A stretch of DNA of 64,000 nucleotides from Rhizobium sp. BK251. GTDB lineage: Bacteria; Pseudomonadota; Alphaproteobacteria; Rhizobiales; Rhizobiaceae. Every line of letters begins with the position of its first letter. Position 1 is the first letter of the stretch. The stretch covers positions 186,001 to 250,000 of the forward strand of contig NZ_SLUQ01000004.1 in assembly GCF_004345245.1 (NCBI RefSeq), in the 5' to 3' direction. The translations under genes and the position numbers were made by a program. Of the stretch, positions 42,197 through 51,229 are shown one piece after another. The notes beneath the pieces are model-generated. The model was not told the DNA's origin. It searched no databases and worked only from the letters and a program-made list of their open reading frames with translations.

Positions 42197-42244
42197 GCTT
42201 GTGATGACAATCGGATCACGTTCCCGTGATCACTGCCGAAAAAG

Positions 42245-42748
42245 CTATTTGCAGCTTTCGATTTGCTTCAGCGCAGCCGAAATGCCCGACAGCGAGTAGG
42301 CGTAGGACGTCCCGGTGCCCTTCTTCGACACCGCAGTCACGGTCATCGAATGACCACCCTTCATCGCCGCCACCAGCGCCGGTTCCTGGGCTGCATTTTC
42401 CACCCAGGCGGCCTTGTCCTTGGTGAACATCACAAAGACCTTGCCGTCGATGTTCACATTGACCTTCGAGTTCTCCTTGAGGGAGTAACCCATCATGGCC
42501 TGCGGCTCGTAAGAGATATTCTGACCTGGGCGCTGCGAGACGATGAAGAAGTTGTCGCCGTGGTCCACGCTTGCCGGCTCCTTCGTCGTCGGCACGGAGA
42601 GGACGTAGCACACCTTTCCGCCGCCAGACTGGTAGGAATAGGCGCCCCAGGCCTGGAATTGCTGGATACGGGTCGGTGACTGGGCAGATGCAACGCCGGC
42701 TGTAGCTAGAATGAGGATAAGAGCGGTTGCTGTACTTTTAACAAACAT
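42245..42748 (-). CDS. IalB (invasion-associated locus B) family secreted protein
   Basis: A 167-residue periplasmic protein. Signal peptide MFVKSTATALILILATAGVA with cleavage after ASA-Q; the mature domain carries WGAYSYQSGGGKVCYVLS, GDNFFIVSQRPGQN, and ends in IESCK, giving a likely disulfide between the two Cys. IalB in Bartonella is linked to erythrocyte invasion; in rhizobia the family is widespread and of unknown role. Followed by its own terminator. Confidence 0.9.
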   Translation of the reverse strand: MFVKSTATALILILATAGVASAQSPTRIQQFQAWGAYSYQSGGGKVCYVLSVPTTKEPASVDHGDNFFIVSQRPGQNISYEPQAMMGYSLKENSKVNVNIDGKVFVMFTKDKAAWVENAAQEPALVAAMKGGHSMTVTAVSKKGTGTSYAYSLSGISAALKQIESCK

Positions 42749-43082
42749 GATTTCCTGCCGGTTTTCTGCGATCCAGGGCCCGAATGATTTTCGATGGACG
42801 AAGTTCGTTCACGATTTGCTTTATTTTGACTTAATTCAGGTTACCAAACCGTCAACAGTGGCGATGACGTGCTTCTGCGTGTGTCTTTTTCGCTCACGTG
42901 TCAACTTTTCGGCGTGACGATCGCGTCGTGGAGAATTTTCGAGGCCCGGTGGCGAGATGCCATCCCTTCGCGAGAATCTAAGACATAAAGATTCAGGCAA
43001 GAGTTTGACCTTGGCTGCGCGCATCGCAGCCGGTTAAGACACCGAAATAAAGGGAGGAATCCGAAAGGGGCATATCTGAGCG
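42749..43082. other. 334-bp intergenic region upstream of the IalB-family gene
   Basis: Non-coding. The IalB-side 100 bp is AT-rich and is expected to carry that gene's promoter, but no clear -35/-10 pair is evident. A perfect 7-bp hairpin (43013-43019 with 43025-43031, 5-nt loop) lies about 50 bp after the DUF1232 stop and could be its terminator without a T tract. Nothing else is recognised. Confidence 0.6.
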
Positions 43083-43475
43083 CTAGCGAGCTCCCGCCAC
43101 CCCTTCGGGGCCGTCGGCCAGCGCGCTGTCCGCCGCTTCATAATGGCGCTCTCGGATATGCCCGCTGATCATCGCGAAGGCGGCCGAAAGTACCGCGATA
43201 TCGTCGGAAAATCCGATGACGGCAAATATATCGGGGATCACGTCGACGGGCATGACAAAATAGCCGAGCGCGGCCAGAAGTATGCCTCGTACACGAGTGG
43301 GCGTCTGCGGATCGAGCGCACAATAGAAGGCGGCAACGACATCGCGCGAGAAAGGAATCTGCCTCACTGCCCTGCGGAACGTCGGCCAGAACTTGCGCCG
43401 CACCGATTTCTCCCGCCGCTCACGCGTATCGTCGTCGCCTGGCAGCAGGATCTCACCGAACTTTACTTCATCCAT
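43083..43475 (-). CDS. YkvA / DUF1232 family protein
   Basis: A 130-residue protein. The block RGILLAALGYFVMPVDVIPDIF with GFSDDIAVL is the DUF1232 core, likely membrane-associated. Function unknown. ATG 43475 gives MDEVKFGEILLPG. It is immediately downstream of the phhB gene on the same strand (52 bp), so co-transcription is likely. Confidence 0.88.
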   Translation of the reverse strand: MDEVKFGEILLPGDDDTRERREKSVRRKFWPTFRRAVRQIPFSRDVVAAFYCALDPQTPTRVRGILLAALGYFVMPVDVIPDIFAVIGFSDDIAVLSAAFAMISGHIRERHYEAADSALADGPEGVAGAR

Positions 43476-43527
43476 TCCACTCACCCCTGCGAATTCACAG
43501 AAACATATGGCGATGCCAGGCGGCAAT

Positions 43528-43833
43528 TCAATCCGCCCGGCGACCGGCCGCCTTGTCCATTGCCGCGGCGAGGCGGAAATCCAGCTCGGTCAAGCCGCCG
43601 ACATCATGCGTATTGAGCGTCACCTCGACGCGCGAATAGACGTTGGACCATTCCGGATGATGATTGAGCTTTTCTGCAGCCAGCGCGCCCTCGGTCATGA
43701 AGCCGAAGGCCTCGACGAAATTGCGGAACTTGAAGCTCTTTGAAATCGCCGTTCCAGTTTCGTTAAGCGTCCATCCATCCATTGCCGAGAGGCTCTGGGC
43801 AATGGCGGACCGTTCCAGTTTCTCGTATTTCAT
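43528..43833 (-). CDS. phhB: 4a-hydroxytetrahydrobiopterin dehydratase (PCD/DCoH)
   Basis: A 101-residue pterin-4a-carbinolamine dehydratase. The active-site motif is [15 protein letters not shown], with the two catalytic His, and [14 protein letters not shown] follows. In some bacteria it recycles the pterin for phenylalanine hydroxylase; no phhA is nearby, so a role in molybdopterin or general pterin handling is also possible. Divergent from the phosphatase gene with 37 bp between starts. Confidence 0.93.
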   Translation of the reverse strand: MKYEKLERSAIAQSLSAMDGWTLNETGTAISKSFKFRNFVEAFGFMTEGALAAEKLNHHPEWSNVYSRVEVTLNTHDVGGLTELDFRLAAAMDKAAGRRAD

Positions 43834-43870
43834 GCGATATTCGCTCCTCTTTCGTCAGCCGAACTCTATC

Positions 43871-44377
43871 ATGAAACGCATTTCCATCCTCTTTGTTTGC
43901 ATGGGAAACATCTGTCGTTCGCCACTGGCCGAGGGCATCTTTCTGCATTTGGTCGGCAGGCAGCACGGTATCGAAGGTTTCGACGTCGATTCGGCCGGCA
44001 CGGGTGGCTGGCACGAGGGAGAACCGCCGGACCGGCGATCGATTGCCGTTGCCCGCGGTCACGGCCTCGACATTTCCAATCAGCGGGCACGAAAGATTCG
44101 CCGGGACGACTTCGACCGGTTCGATGTCATCGTGGCGATGGATCGCAACAATCTCGCGGAACTCACCAAGACCGCGCCGCCCGGCGCGCGGGAGCGCATC
44201 CACCTCTTCAGCAGTCTCGCCCAAGGCACGATCGAGGATGTACCCGATCCCTATTACGGCGACATGGACGCCTTCGAGGCGGTCTACAGCATGCTCTTCG
44301 CCGGCTGCAGCAGGCTCGCCGAAGGCATCGGGAAGACATGGCCCTCGTTCAGCGGGAACACCTCTTCCGTCAAATAG
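43871..44377 (+). CDS. Low-molecular-weight protein tyrosine phosphatase
   Basis: A 168-residue LMW-PTP. The P-loop is VCMGNICRSPLAEG with nucleophile C10 and R16, and the general acid Asp is in VPDPYYGD, so the enzyme looks active. It is not next to a tyrosine kinase or polysaccharide cluster. Its last 94 bp overlap the 3' end of the convergent thpR gene, an unusually long tail-to-tail overlap. Confidence 0.93.
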   Translation: MKRISILFVCMGNICRSPLAEGIFLHLVGRQHGIEGFDVDSAGTGGWHEGEPPDRRSIAVARGHGLDISNQRARKIRRDDFDRFDVIVAMDRNNLAELTKTAPPGARERIHLFSSLAQGTIEDVPDPYYGDMDAFEAVYSMLFAGCSRLAEGIGKTWPSFSGNTSSVK

Positions 44378-44877
44378 GGGCCACCGCCGACCGATTCGCG
44401 CGACGAAAGCAGCACGAAGCGTGAAACAGTAAAGGGCGCGGTATAGAAGTTCCCGCGCCCGGAAAGATAATGGACCACGTCGTCGACGCGCGATGACTTG
44501 AGGCGCGCCAAGGTGACATGCGGGGTGAACTTGCGCGGGTCCGGCGGCAGGCCGATCCGCTGGCATATCCGCTCGATCTCCGCCTGGAGCGCGTACATCT
44601 CGGGGGGCTGGGAGACACCGGCCCAGACCGAGTGCGGCTTCTTGGATCCGAACGAACCGATCCCCTCGAGCCTGAGCTGGAATTCCGGCCTGTCGATCCG
44701 GTCGAGGCGCCCGACAATCTCGTCTGCCGTCCGTCCGTCGACGTCACCGATGAAGCGCAAAGTAATGTGATAGTTCTCTACGTCGATCCACCTTGCACCG
44801 GGAAGACCACCGCGAAGTAACGACAGGCTCATAGCCGCGTTGCGCGGAATTTCGAGGGCGGTAAATAGTCTCGGCAT
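44284..44877 (-). CDS. thpR: RNA 2',3'-cyclic phosphodiesterase (LigT/2H family)
   Basis: A 197-residue 2H phosphoesterase with both signature motifs, HITLRFIG near residue 38 and HVTLARL near residue 126. It opens 2',3'-cyclic phosphates at RNA ends. ATG 44877 (MPRLFTALEIP) is the standard start. The last about 31 codons overlap the phosphatase gene on the other strand; these residues are past the catalytic core. Confidence 0.93.
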   Translation of the reverse strand: MPRLFTALEIPRNAAMSLSLLRGGLPGARWIDVENYHITLRFIGDVDGRTADEIVGRLDRIDRPEFQLRLEGIGSFGSKKPHSVWAGVSQPPEMYALQAEIERICQRIGLPPDPRKFTPHVTLARLKSSRVDDVVHYLSGRGNFYTAPFTVSRFVLLSSRESVGGGPYLTEEVFPLNEGHVFPMPSASLLQPAKSML

Positions 44878-44944
44878 AACGAGCCTCCCCGAATCTTTTG
44901 CAGATGCTAACAGCGAATCATGCAATCAATTTGAGCGCAAGTCC

Positions 44945-45601
44945 CTATTTCTTCACAGAAGAAATCATCCCAATGAAATCCGTGACAGCCGGCATCATAC
45001 GCTCAACCATGACATCGACGCCCTTGGCGTTGGGATGCATCCCATCCTCCAGTTGTAGGGCTGCCTGGGCCGCGACACCATCTAGGAAGAAGGGGTAGAG
45101 CGGTAAGTCGTATTTGTTGGCAAGCCGGCTATAGATCGGATTGAAGCGTGCGGCATAGTCCTCTCCCATGTTCGGCGGCGCCAGCATGCCCACCAAAAGG
45201 ACGGAGATGTGTCGGTCCTTGAGCCTCGCGATCATGGCGTCGAGGTTCTTCTCGGTCTCCTCCGGCGCGATGCCACGCAGGGCATCGTTCGCCCCGAGCT
45301 CCAGGATCACGCCATCCGTCCCGTCCGGTATTGACCAGTCGATGCGCGCCAGCCCGCCCGATGTCGTGTCACCGGACACCCCGGCGTTGCTGATGGCGAC
45401 ATCCAGGCCCTTCGCCTTCAGCGCGGCCTGCAGCTTGTCCGGAAAGGCGTCAGTGGGTGGCAGCTGGTATCCCGCCATGAGGCTGTCGCCAAAGCCGACG
45501 AGGTTGATCGTTGCCGCCTTCGCCATTCCAGTCATCGCCCCGAAAAGCAGACTTGCGGCAATGACGCCGATTTGAAGCGCGGTAGCTTTAAATCTCATCA
45601 T
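44945..45601 (-). CDS. GDSL/SGNH arylesterase, TesA-like
   Basis: A 218-residue periplasmic SGNH hydrolase. Signal peptide MMRFKATALQIGVIAASLLF, then catalytic Ser in GFGDSLMAG, Gly in SNAGVSGDTT, Asn in LGANDALRG, and Asp/His in DGMHPNAKG, so all four blocks are intact. It resembles E. coli TesA (thioesterase/lysophospholipase). It is divergent from the LolD/YbbA-type ABC gene, the same tesA-ybbAP layout seen in many proteobacteria. Confidence 0.94.
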   Translation of the reverse strand: MMRFKATALQIGVIAASLLFGAMTGMAKAATINLVGFGDSLMAGYQLPPTDAFPDKLQAALKAKGLDVAISNAGVSGDTTSGGLARIDWSIPDGTDGVILELGANDALRGIAPEETEKNLDAMIARLKDRHISVLLVGMLAPPNMGEDYAARFNPIYSRLANKYDLPLYPFFLDGVAAQAALQLEDGMHPNAKGVDVMVERMMPAVTDFIGMISSVKK

Positions 45602-45680
45602 CCATTCCCTAGATTGCCAGAGGAGGTTGTCCAACCGCGACCGGCTCCACCATTTCATGGGCTTATATAGGGCGATTCCA

Positions 45681-46391
45681 GTGGCAGACACCATCATCGA
45701 GCTCAAGGGCGCAGATCTGACGCTGGGCAACGCCGCCGCTTCGGTTCATGTGCTGAAGGGTATAGACCTGACGGTTTCCGCTGCCGAGTCGGTCGGTATC
45801 CTGGGTCCGTCGGGATCCGGCAAGTCGACGCTGCTGATGGTTCTTGCAGGCCTCGAGCGCCTCGACAGCGGTGAGATCGTCATCAAGGAAACGCCGCTCC
45901 ACCGCATGAGCGAAGACCAGGTCGCCGCCTTCCGCGGCCGCAATATCGGTATCGTCTTCCAGTCCTTCCACCTGATCGCCAACATGACGGCGTTGGAAAA
46001 TGTTGCGGTGCCACTTGAGCTCGCCAACATCAGCGACCCTTTCGAGGTGGCCAGGCGCGAGCTTGAAGCGGTCGGGCTCGGCGAGCGGCTCAGTCACTAT
46101 CCGGGCCAGCTGTCGGGAGGCGAGCAACAGCGCGTCGCCATCGCCCGCGCACTTGCGCCGTCGCCGGCCCTTTTGATTGCCGACGAGCCGACGGGCAACC
46201 TCGACACCGATACCGGCCGCCAGATTGCCGACCTGCTCTTTGCCAAGCAGGCGGAGCGAGGCATGACCCTTCTGCTTGTCACCCATGATCCGTCGCTTGC
46301 TGCACGCTGCTCCCGCCAGATCCGGGTTCGTTCCGGCCGCATCGAAAGCGACAGCGCCACGCCGCGCCGGGCCGAGGCTGCGATTGCATGA
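45681..46391 (+). CDS. ABC transporter ATP-binding protein, YbbA/LolD type
   Basis: A 236-residue ATPase. Walker A GPSGSGKST, signature LSGGEQQRVAIARAL, Walker B LLIADEPTGNLD. The GTG at 45681 is chosen over an ATG at 45657 because TATATAGGG at about 45664-45672 looks like a -10 region between them and an AGGGCG lies 8 bp before the GTG. It overlaps the permease gene by 4 bp (ATGA) and pairs with it as a YbbA-YbbP-type system; the exported molecule is unknown. Confidence 0.93.
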   Translation: MADTIIELKGADLTLGNAAASVHVLKGIDLTVSAAESVGILGPSGSGKSTLLMVLAGLERLDSGEIVIKETPLHRMSEDQVAAFRGRNIGIVFQSFHLIANMTALENVAVPLELANISDPFEVARRELEAVGLGERLSHYPGQLSGGEQQRVAIARALAPSPALLIADEPTGNLDTDTGRQIADLLFAKQAERGMTLLLVTHDPSLAARCSRQIRVRSGRIESDSATPRRAEAAIA

Positions 46392-48934
46392 GCGGGGCGA
46401 GTCCCTATCTCGGCCTCGCCTTTCGTTTTGCATTGCGCGAGCTGCGAGGCGGCCTTTCCGGCTTCTACATCTTCCTCGCCTGCATCGCGCTCGGAACCGC
46501 AGCGATCGCGGCGGTCAATTCCGTCTCCCAGTCGATCACGGATTCGATCTCCTCGCAGGGGCAGGAGCTTCTCGCCGGCGACGTCCGTTTCGAGCTGAAC
46601 AATCGCGAGGCGCTGCCCGAAGAGATGGCCTTCCTGAAAGGGCTGGGGAGTGTTTCGGTCTCCACCGGCCTTCGCTCAATGGCGCGGCTGCCAAATGGAT
46701 CGGACCAGGCCCTGGTGGAGGTCAAGGCCGTCCATGGCGCCTACCCGCTTTACGGAACCTTCCGGGCGGAGCCCGATCGCCCGCTCTCCGCTCTTCTCGC
46801 CGATGACAGCGGGATCTATGGCGCGGTCGCTGCGCCGCTCCTGCTGGAGCGTCTCGGCATTTCGGTCGGTCAGGAAGTCCTGCTCGGAAATACCCGCCTG
46901 CGCATCACCGGCACGGTCGCAAACGAGCCGGACGCCCTTTCCGACGGCTTCAATTTTGCACCCCGGCTTTTGGTCGGGCGCGCCGCACTGATTGCCTCCG
47001 GCCTTATCCAGACAGGCAGCCTTGTCGAGAACGTCTACAAGATCAGGATGGATGATGCCGCCTCCGGCATCAGAACCATCCGCGAGCGCGCAAACGCCGC
47101 GTTCCCCTCGGCGGGCTGGTCGATCCGCACCAGCGATCGCGCCGCACCCTCGCTCACGGAAAACGTAACGCGCTTCTCGCAGTTCCTGACGCTTGTCGGC
47201 TTGACTGCCCTCGTCGTCGGTGGCGTGGGTGTCGCCAATGCCGTGCGCGCCTTCCTCGATTCCAAGCGCACGACCATCGCCACCTTCAAATGCCTCGGCG
47301 CACCGGCCTCGGTCGTCGTCGCCATTTACCTCATCCAGATCTCATTGATCGCACTTGCGGGAATTGTCGCAGGCCTCCTGGTCGGCGCGGCGGCACCGAT
47401 ACTCGCTGCCCAGTTTCTCGCGCAGTTCCTGCCGGTCTCGACGGACCCGACCCTTTATCCGGGCGCGCTCGCGCTGGCCGCCGCGTTCGGCATCCTGACC
47501 ATGCTGGCCTTTGCGGTGCTGCCCCTCGGCCATTCCCGCGAGGTCCCGGCGACAGCGCTCTTTCGCGAGCAGGGCTTCGAGCCGAAGGGGTTGCCATCCT
47601 GGCCGTACCTCGTCGCCGCCGCCATCTTCATGGCCGCGCTCGCCGCGCTTGCCATAGCCGTCGCCTACGACCGGTTCATCGCGACTGTCTTTGTCGTGGC
47701 GACCGCCTTTTCCTTCATCCTGCTTCGCTTGGTCGCCGCCCTCGTCGGCTGGCTTGCGCGGCGCAGCCCCCGCGTAAACTCGCCGGCCCTGAGGCTCGCC
47801 ATCGGCAATATCCATCGCCCCGGCGCGCTGACGCCCTCCGTGGTGCTGTCGCTCGGCCTCGGCCTGACGCTCCTCGTCACGCTCACCCTCATCGACGGCA
47901 ATCTCAGGCGCCAGCTGACCGGCAGCATGACCGAACATGCGCCGAACTTCTTCTTCGTGGACATCCAGGGGAGTGAACTGGATGGCTTCCGCAATGTCGT
48001 CCGCAGCCAGGCGCCCGATGGCAAGCTCGTGGAGGTGCCGATGCTGAGGGGCCGGATCATCGCCCTCAATGGACAGGATGTGACCAAGATGACCGTGCCG
48101 CCCGGCGGACAATGGGTCCTTCGCGGCGACCGCGGCATCACCTATTCCGAGGATCTTCCGGAGAACGCAGCGCTCGCCGGGGGAACCTGGTGGAACAAGG
48201 ACTATACGGGCGAGCCGCTCGTCTCGTTCTCCTTCGAGGAGGCCAAGGCACTCGGCCTCGAGATCGGCGACACCGTCACCGTCAACGTGCTCGGCCGCAA
48301 CATCACCGCACGCATCGCCAATTTCCGCACGGTGAAATGGGAATCGCTCTCGATCAACTTCGTGATGATCTTCTCGCCCAACACCTTCCGCGGCGCACCG
48401 CACGCCTGGCTTGCCACGCTCACCGATCCGCCGGCGACAGCCGCGGAGGAAGCCGCCGTGCTCAAGACCGTCACCAATGCCTACCCGACGATTACGAGCG
48501 TGCGCGTCAAGGATGCGATCGATGTCGTCAATACGCTCGTGGCGCAGCTCGCAACCGCGATCCGCGCCGCCGCCTCGGTGGCGCTGATTGCATCCGTGCT
48601 GGTTCTCGCCGGAGCGCTTGCGGCCGGAAACCGGGCGAGAACCCATGATGCCGTGGTGCTGAAGACCCTCGGCGCGACACGCGCGATGCTGATCCGCGCC
48701 TTCAGCTACGAGTATGTCATTCTCGGCGCGGCAACCGCCATCTTTGCGCTCTTCGCGGGCGGCGTCGCTGCCTGGTATGTCGTCACCCGGATCATGCGCC
48801 TTCCCTCGACCTTCATGCCCGACGTTGCGGTGCTGACACTGGTGATCGCGCTCGTGCTGACCGTCGGCATCGGCTTGATCGGCACCTGGCGTATCCTGGG
48901 CCAGAAGGCTGCGCCAGTGCTGCGAGAGCTTTGA
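46388..48934 (+). CDS. ABC transporter permease, FtsX-like (YbbP type)
   Basis: An 848-residue permease with two FtsX domains. One N-terminal helix is followed by a periplasmic domain, three helices, a further set of helices in the middle, a second periplasmic domain and three C-terminal helices, about ten in all. Such MacB/Lol-like transporters work by mechanotransmission on periplasmic or outer-membrane substrates. Translationally coupled to the ATPase gene. The substrate is not known, although tesA linkage hints at a lipid-related role. Confidence 0.92.
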   Translation: MSGASPYLGLAFRFALRELRGGLSGFYIFLACIALGTAAIAAVNSVSQSITDSISSQGQELLAGDVRFELNNREALPEEMAFLKGLGSVSVSTGLRSMARLPNGSDQALVEVKAVHGAYPLYGTFRAEPDRPLSALLADDSGIYGAVAAPLLLERLGISVGQEVLLGNTRLRITGTVANEPDALSDGFNFAPRLLVGRAALIASGLIQTGSLVENVYKIRMDDAASGIRTIRERANAAFPSAGWSIRTSDRAAPSLTENVTRFSQFLTLVGLTALVVGGVGVANAVRAFLDSKRTTIATFKCLGAPASVVVAIYLIQISLIALAGIVAGLLVGAAAPILAAQFLAQFLPVSTDPTLYPGALALAAAFGILTMLAFAVLPLGHSREVPATALFREQGFEPKGLPSWPYLVAAAIFMAALAALAIAVAYDRFIATVFVVATAFSFILLRLVAALVGWLARRSPRVNSPALRLAIGNIHRPGALTPSVVLSLGLGLTLLVTLTLIDGNLRRQLTGSMTEHAPNFFFVDIQGSELDGFRNVVRSQAPDGKLVEVPMLRGRIIALNGQDVTKMTVPPGGQWVLRGDRGITYSEDLPENAALAGGTWWNKDYTGEPLVSFSFEEAKALGLEIGDTVTVNVLGRNITARIANFRTVKWESLSINFVMIFSPNTFRGAPHAWLATLTDPPATAAEEAAVLKTVTNAYPTITSVRVKDAIDVVNTLVAQLATAIRAAASVALIASVLVLAGALAAGNRARTHDAVVLKTLGATRAMLIRAFSYEYVILGAATAIFALFAGGVAAWYVVTRIMRLPSTFMPDVAVLTLVIALVLTVGIGLIGTWRILGQKAAPVLREL

Positions 48935-49123
48935 CGAAAGGCCTTGCAGGATCGCGCTGCAAGCGGCCTACCTTACGGCAATTTAACGCGTTTCGGGCGA
49001 GACGGGCCTTGTGTACAACGCCTGAAAGCATCATATTCTTGGCTAGCATGCTGGAGCTCCGCAGCGGCCCCCGGAACCCCGGTTTCGAAACCGTATTCAC
49101 ATCGGAGCTTGTAAGAGGAAAAA
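48935..49123 (+). ncRNA. Structured leader upstream of Bax-inhibitor gene, candidate ybhL motif
   Basis: A 189-bp gap before a BI-1/YbhL-family gene with several short perfect palindromes: CTTGCAG/CTGCAAG (48943-48963), a stem around GGAGCTCC near 49053-49060, and CGGTTTCGAAACCG (49080-49093). A ybhL RNA motif has been described in Rhizobiales in front of this gene family. I infer that this leader is an example; I could not align it to the known consensus. Confidence 0.35.
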
Positions 49124-49867
49124 ATGGCTGACTTTCGCAATTACCAAAACCGGGCGGCTCGCGCAGGTGCGCAGTCCGGCGCGATGATAGATGAAGGCCT
49201 GCGCGCTTATATGCTCAAGGTCTACAATCTGATGGCGCTCGGTCTGGCGATCACGGGCGTCGCCGCTTACCTGGCGTTCCAATTCGCAGTTGTGGACGGA
49301 CAGCTGACCGCTTTCGGTCAGGCCATCTACGCAAGCCCGCTGCGGTGGGTCGTCATCCTCGCACCGCTGGCTCTGGTCTTCTTCCTGAGCTTTAGGATCA
49401 ACACGATGAGCGTCGCTGCCGCGCAGGCGACCTTCTGGATCTATGCGGCCCTCGTCGGCCTCTCGCTCTCGGCGATCTTCCTGATCTACACGGGCCAGAG
49501 CATCGTACAGACCTTCTTCGTCACGGCCGCCTCCTTCGGCGCCCTGTCGCTTTACGGCTACACGACGCGGAAAGATCTTTCGGCGATGGGCTCGTTCCTG
49601 ATCATGGGTCTCTTCGGCCTGATCATCGCCTCGATCGTCAATATCTTCCTGGCCTCCTCGGCCTTGCAGTTTGCGATCTCGGCGATCGGCGTCCTGGTCT
49701 TCGCCGGCCTGACCGCCTACGACACGCAGCGCATCAAGTCGATGTATTTTGAAGCCGATGAAGTGGCCGTTGCCGGCCGCAAGGCGATCATGGGCGCGCT
49801 GACGCTCTACCTCGACTTCATCAACCTGTTCATGTTCATGCTGCAATTCATGGGCAACCGCAGGTAA
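49124..49867 (+). CDS. Bax inhibitor-1 / YccA-YbhL family membrane protein
   Basis: A 247-residue protein with seven predicted membrane helices. The TMBIM-type C-terminal block TAYDTQRIKSMY and ALTLYLDFINLFMFML is characteristic. Bacterial BI-1 proteins are proposed calcium leak channels; physiological role here unknown. AGAGGA is 4-5 bp upstream of the ATG. It has its own terminator. Confidence 0.95.
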   Translation: MADFRNYQNRAARAGAQSGAMIDEGLRAYMLKVYNLMALGLAITGVAAYLAFQFAVVDGQLTAFGQAIYASPLRWVVILAPLALVFFLSFRINTMSVAAAQATFWIYAALVGLSLSAIFLIYTGQSIVQTFFVTAASFGALSLYGYTTRKDLSAMGSFLIMGLFGLIIASIVNIFLASSALQFAISAIGVLVFAGLTAYDTQRIKSMYFEADEVAVAGRKAIMGALTLYLDFINLFMFMLQFMGNRR

Positions 49868-49885
49868 GCGAGACACACCAATCGG

Positions 49886-49912
49886 AAAAAGGCGGCTTCG
49901 GCCGCCTTTTTT
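49886..49912 (+). terminator. Intrinsic terminator of the Bax-inhibitor gene
   Basis: GGCGGC (49891-49896), TTCG loop, GCCGCC (49901-49906), then TTTTTT, 20-45 bp after the stop. The five A on the upstream side mean it could work on both strands. Confidence 0.9.
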
Positions 49913-49977
49913 GTTGCCTTGTGCGATGACGGATGCCTCTATCGTCCTTCGGTTTCATCATCAGGCAGCCCGCCCAC

Positions 49978-50535
49978 ATGTCCTTCACGATACGCTCCGC
50001 CACGCCGGCGGACCTTCCCTTCATTACCGAGATCTATCGCGAATCCGTCCTGAACGGCGTTGCAAGCTACGAGATCACACCGCCCTCCGGGGATGAGATG
50101 GCCTCCCGCTTCAGCGCCATCACCAGCCAGGACTATCCTTATACGGCGGCGATCGGCGAGGACGGCTCCTTGCTCGGCTATGCCTATTGCTCTGCCTTCC
50201 GGACGCGACCGGCCTATCGCTGGATCGTCGAAGATTCGATCTACCTGGCGCCCGCAGCACGCGGCAAGGGTGTCGGCAAGGCCCTGCTCGCGGACCTGAT
50301 AGAGCGCGCCACGGCGCTCGGTTTCCGGCAGATGGTGGCCATTGTCGGCGGAGCCCACCCAGCCTCAGTCGCCCTGCATCGCTCGGCGGGGTTCGAGGAT
50401 ACGGGTCTTCTCAAAGGCACCGGCTACAAGCATGGACGCTGGCTCGATACGATGATCATGCAGCGACAGCTCGGCGACGGGAAGACAACCGAACCGGATC
50501 CGTCGGTCTATCCAGGGACGCTCTTTCGACAGTAG
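49978..50535 (+). CDS. GNAT acetyltransferase, phosphinothricin-type
   Basis: A 185-residue acetyltransferase of the Pat/Bar or YncA group: IRSATPADLPFITEIY at the start, SVLNGVASYEI, and motif A APAARGKGVGKALLADLI, with GFEDTGLLKGTGYKHGRWLDT near the end. Such enzymes acetylate phosphinothricin, methionine sulfone or sulfoximine. Start at ATG 49978. Convergent with the DUF2794 gene. Confidence 0.92.
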   Translation: MSFTIRSATPADLPFITEIYRESVLNGVASYEITPPSGDEMASRFSAITSQDYPYTAAIGEDGSLLGYAYCSAFRTRPAYRWIVEDSIYLAPAARGKGVGKALLADLIERATALGFRQMVAIVGGAHPASVALHRSAGFEDTGLLKGTGYKHGRWLDTMIMQRQLGDGKTTEPDPSVYPGTLFRQ

Positions 50536-50556
50536 CGGGTGGCGAATCAGCGCGAA

Positions 50557-50958
50557 TCACTTGTCGACAAGTTTCAGCACCTTGTCGAAGACCTTGAGCA
50601 CTTGTGGCAGTTCGTGGCCACGTTTCAGGATCATCCCGTGGGCGTTCATCACGCTGAAGGCACCCTGCTTGGAAGCGAACTTCGGGTTCTTCTCGATACG
50701 GTAGAGCGGCACCTCGCCGGCCCGCTTGAACACCGAAAAGACTGCCCGGTCCTTGAGGTGGTCGATGGCGTAGTCCCGCCATTCGCCCTCTCCGACCATC
50801 CGGCCGTAGATCCACAGGATCGAGTCTAACTCTCTGCGATTAAAGGTAACTTGCGGCTCATCACGGCTCTGCCGGTAGGCTTTTAGGTCGATGACGCCGG
50901 AGGTATTGCTGTCCAGGGGGCGGCCTTCGCCATGTGACAAATCCGTCTCGTCAGTCAT
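50557..50958 (-). CDS. DUF2794 protein
   Basis: A 133-residue protein typical of alphaproteobacteria. The core PQVTFNRRELDSILWIYGRM, EWRDYAIDHLKDRAVFSVF and RIEKNPKFA define the family; function unknown. The ATG at 50958 is used instead of a TTG at 50961. Confidence 0.9.
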   Translation of the reverse strand: MTDETDLSHGEGRPLDSNTSGVIDLKAYRQSRDEPQVTFNRRELDSILWIYGRMVGEGEWRDYAIDHLKDRAVFSVFKRAGEVPLYRIEKNPKFASKQGAFSVMNAHGMILKRGHELPQVLKVFDKVLKLVDK

Positions 50959-51229
50959 CAATTCCCAAGGCCTCGGCTCATGACAGGAGGATGACAGTTT
51001 GCCTTAGCCACGGCAAAAAGCAAGTCCGGCGGAACATGTGCGACAACCGAACAAGCTTTTGTCGGGCATCGCAATTTAGACAAAACAGCGCCGCATTTGC
51101 AGGAAATGATAACTTAAAGTTTGGCGCCTGCGCGCCAAACGGCCCGGCGGGAGCGTATCGACCTTAACCCCAGCCCCGAGTGCGCTCTTGCCGGGCCGCC
51201 CCGTTTTGCGGGTCGACCGGATAGTCCGG
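50959..51229. other. Intergenic region between DUF2794 and DUF1223 genes
   Basis: 271 bp without a convincing gene. It holds the hairpin at 51119-51140 and a short perfect hairpin GACCGGA/TCCGGTC (51215-51231) overlapping the DUF1223 stop. A 58-codon plus-strand reading frame from 50991 has AGGAGG touching its ATG, which is too close for a normal start. Confidence 0.6.
51112..51140 (-). terminator. Hairpin after the DUF1223 gene, probable terminator
   Basis: A perfect 9-bp stem (GTTTGGCGC 51119-51127, GCGCCAAAC 51132-51140) with a 4-nt loop, followed on the minus strand by TTTAAGTT. It lies 90 bp after the stop, so it is a weaker candidate than the others. Confidence 0.45.

Noticed and set aside
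50991..51167. 58-codon plus-strand frame with a perfect AGGAGG
   Set aside because: The Shine-Dalgarno touches the ATG with no spacing, the product resembles nothing, and the frame runs through a terminator-like hairpin of the other strand.
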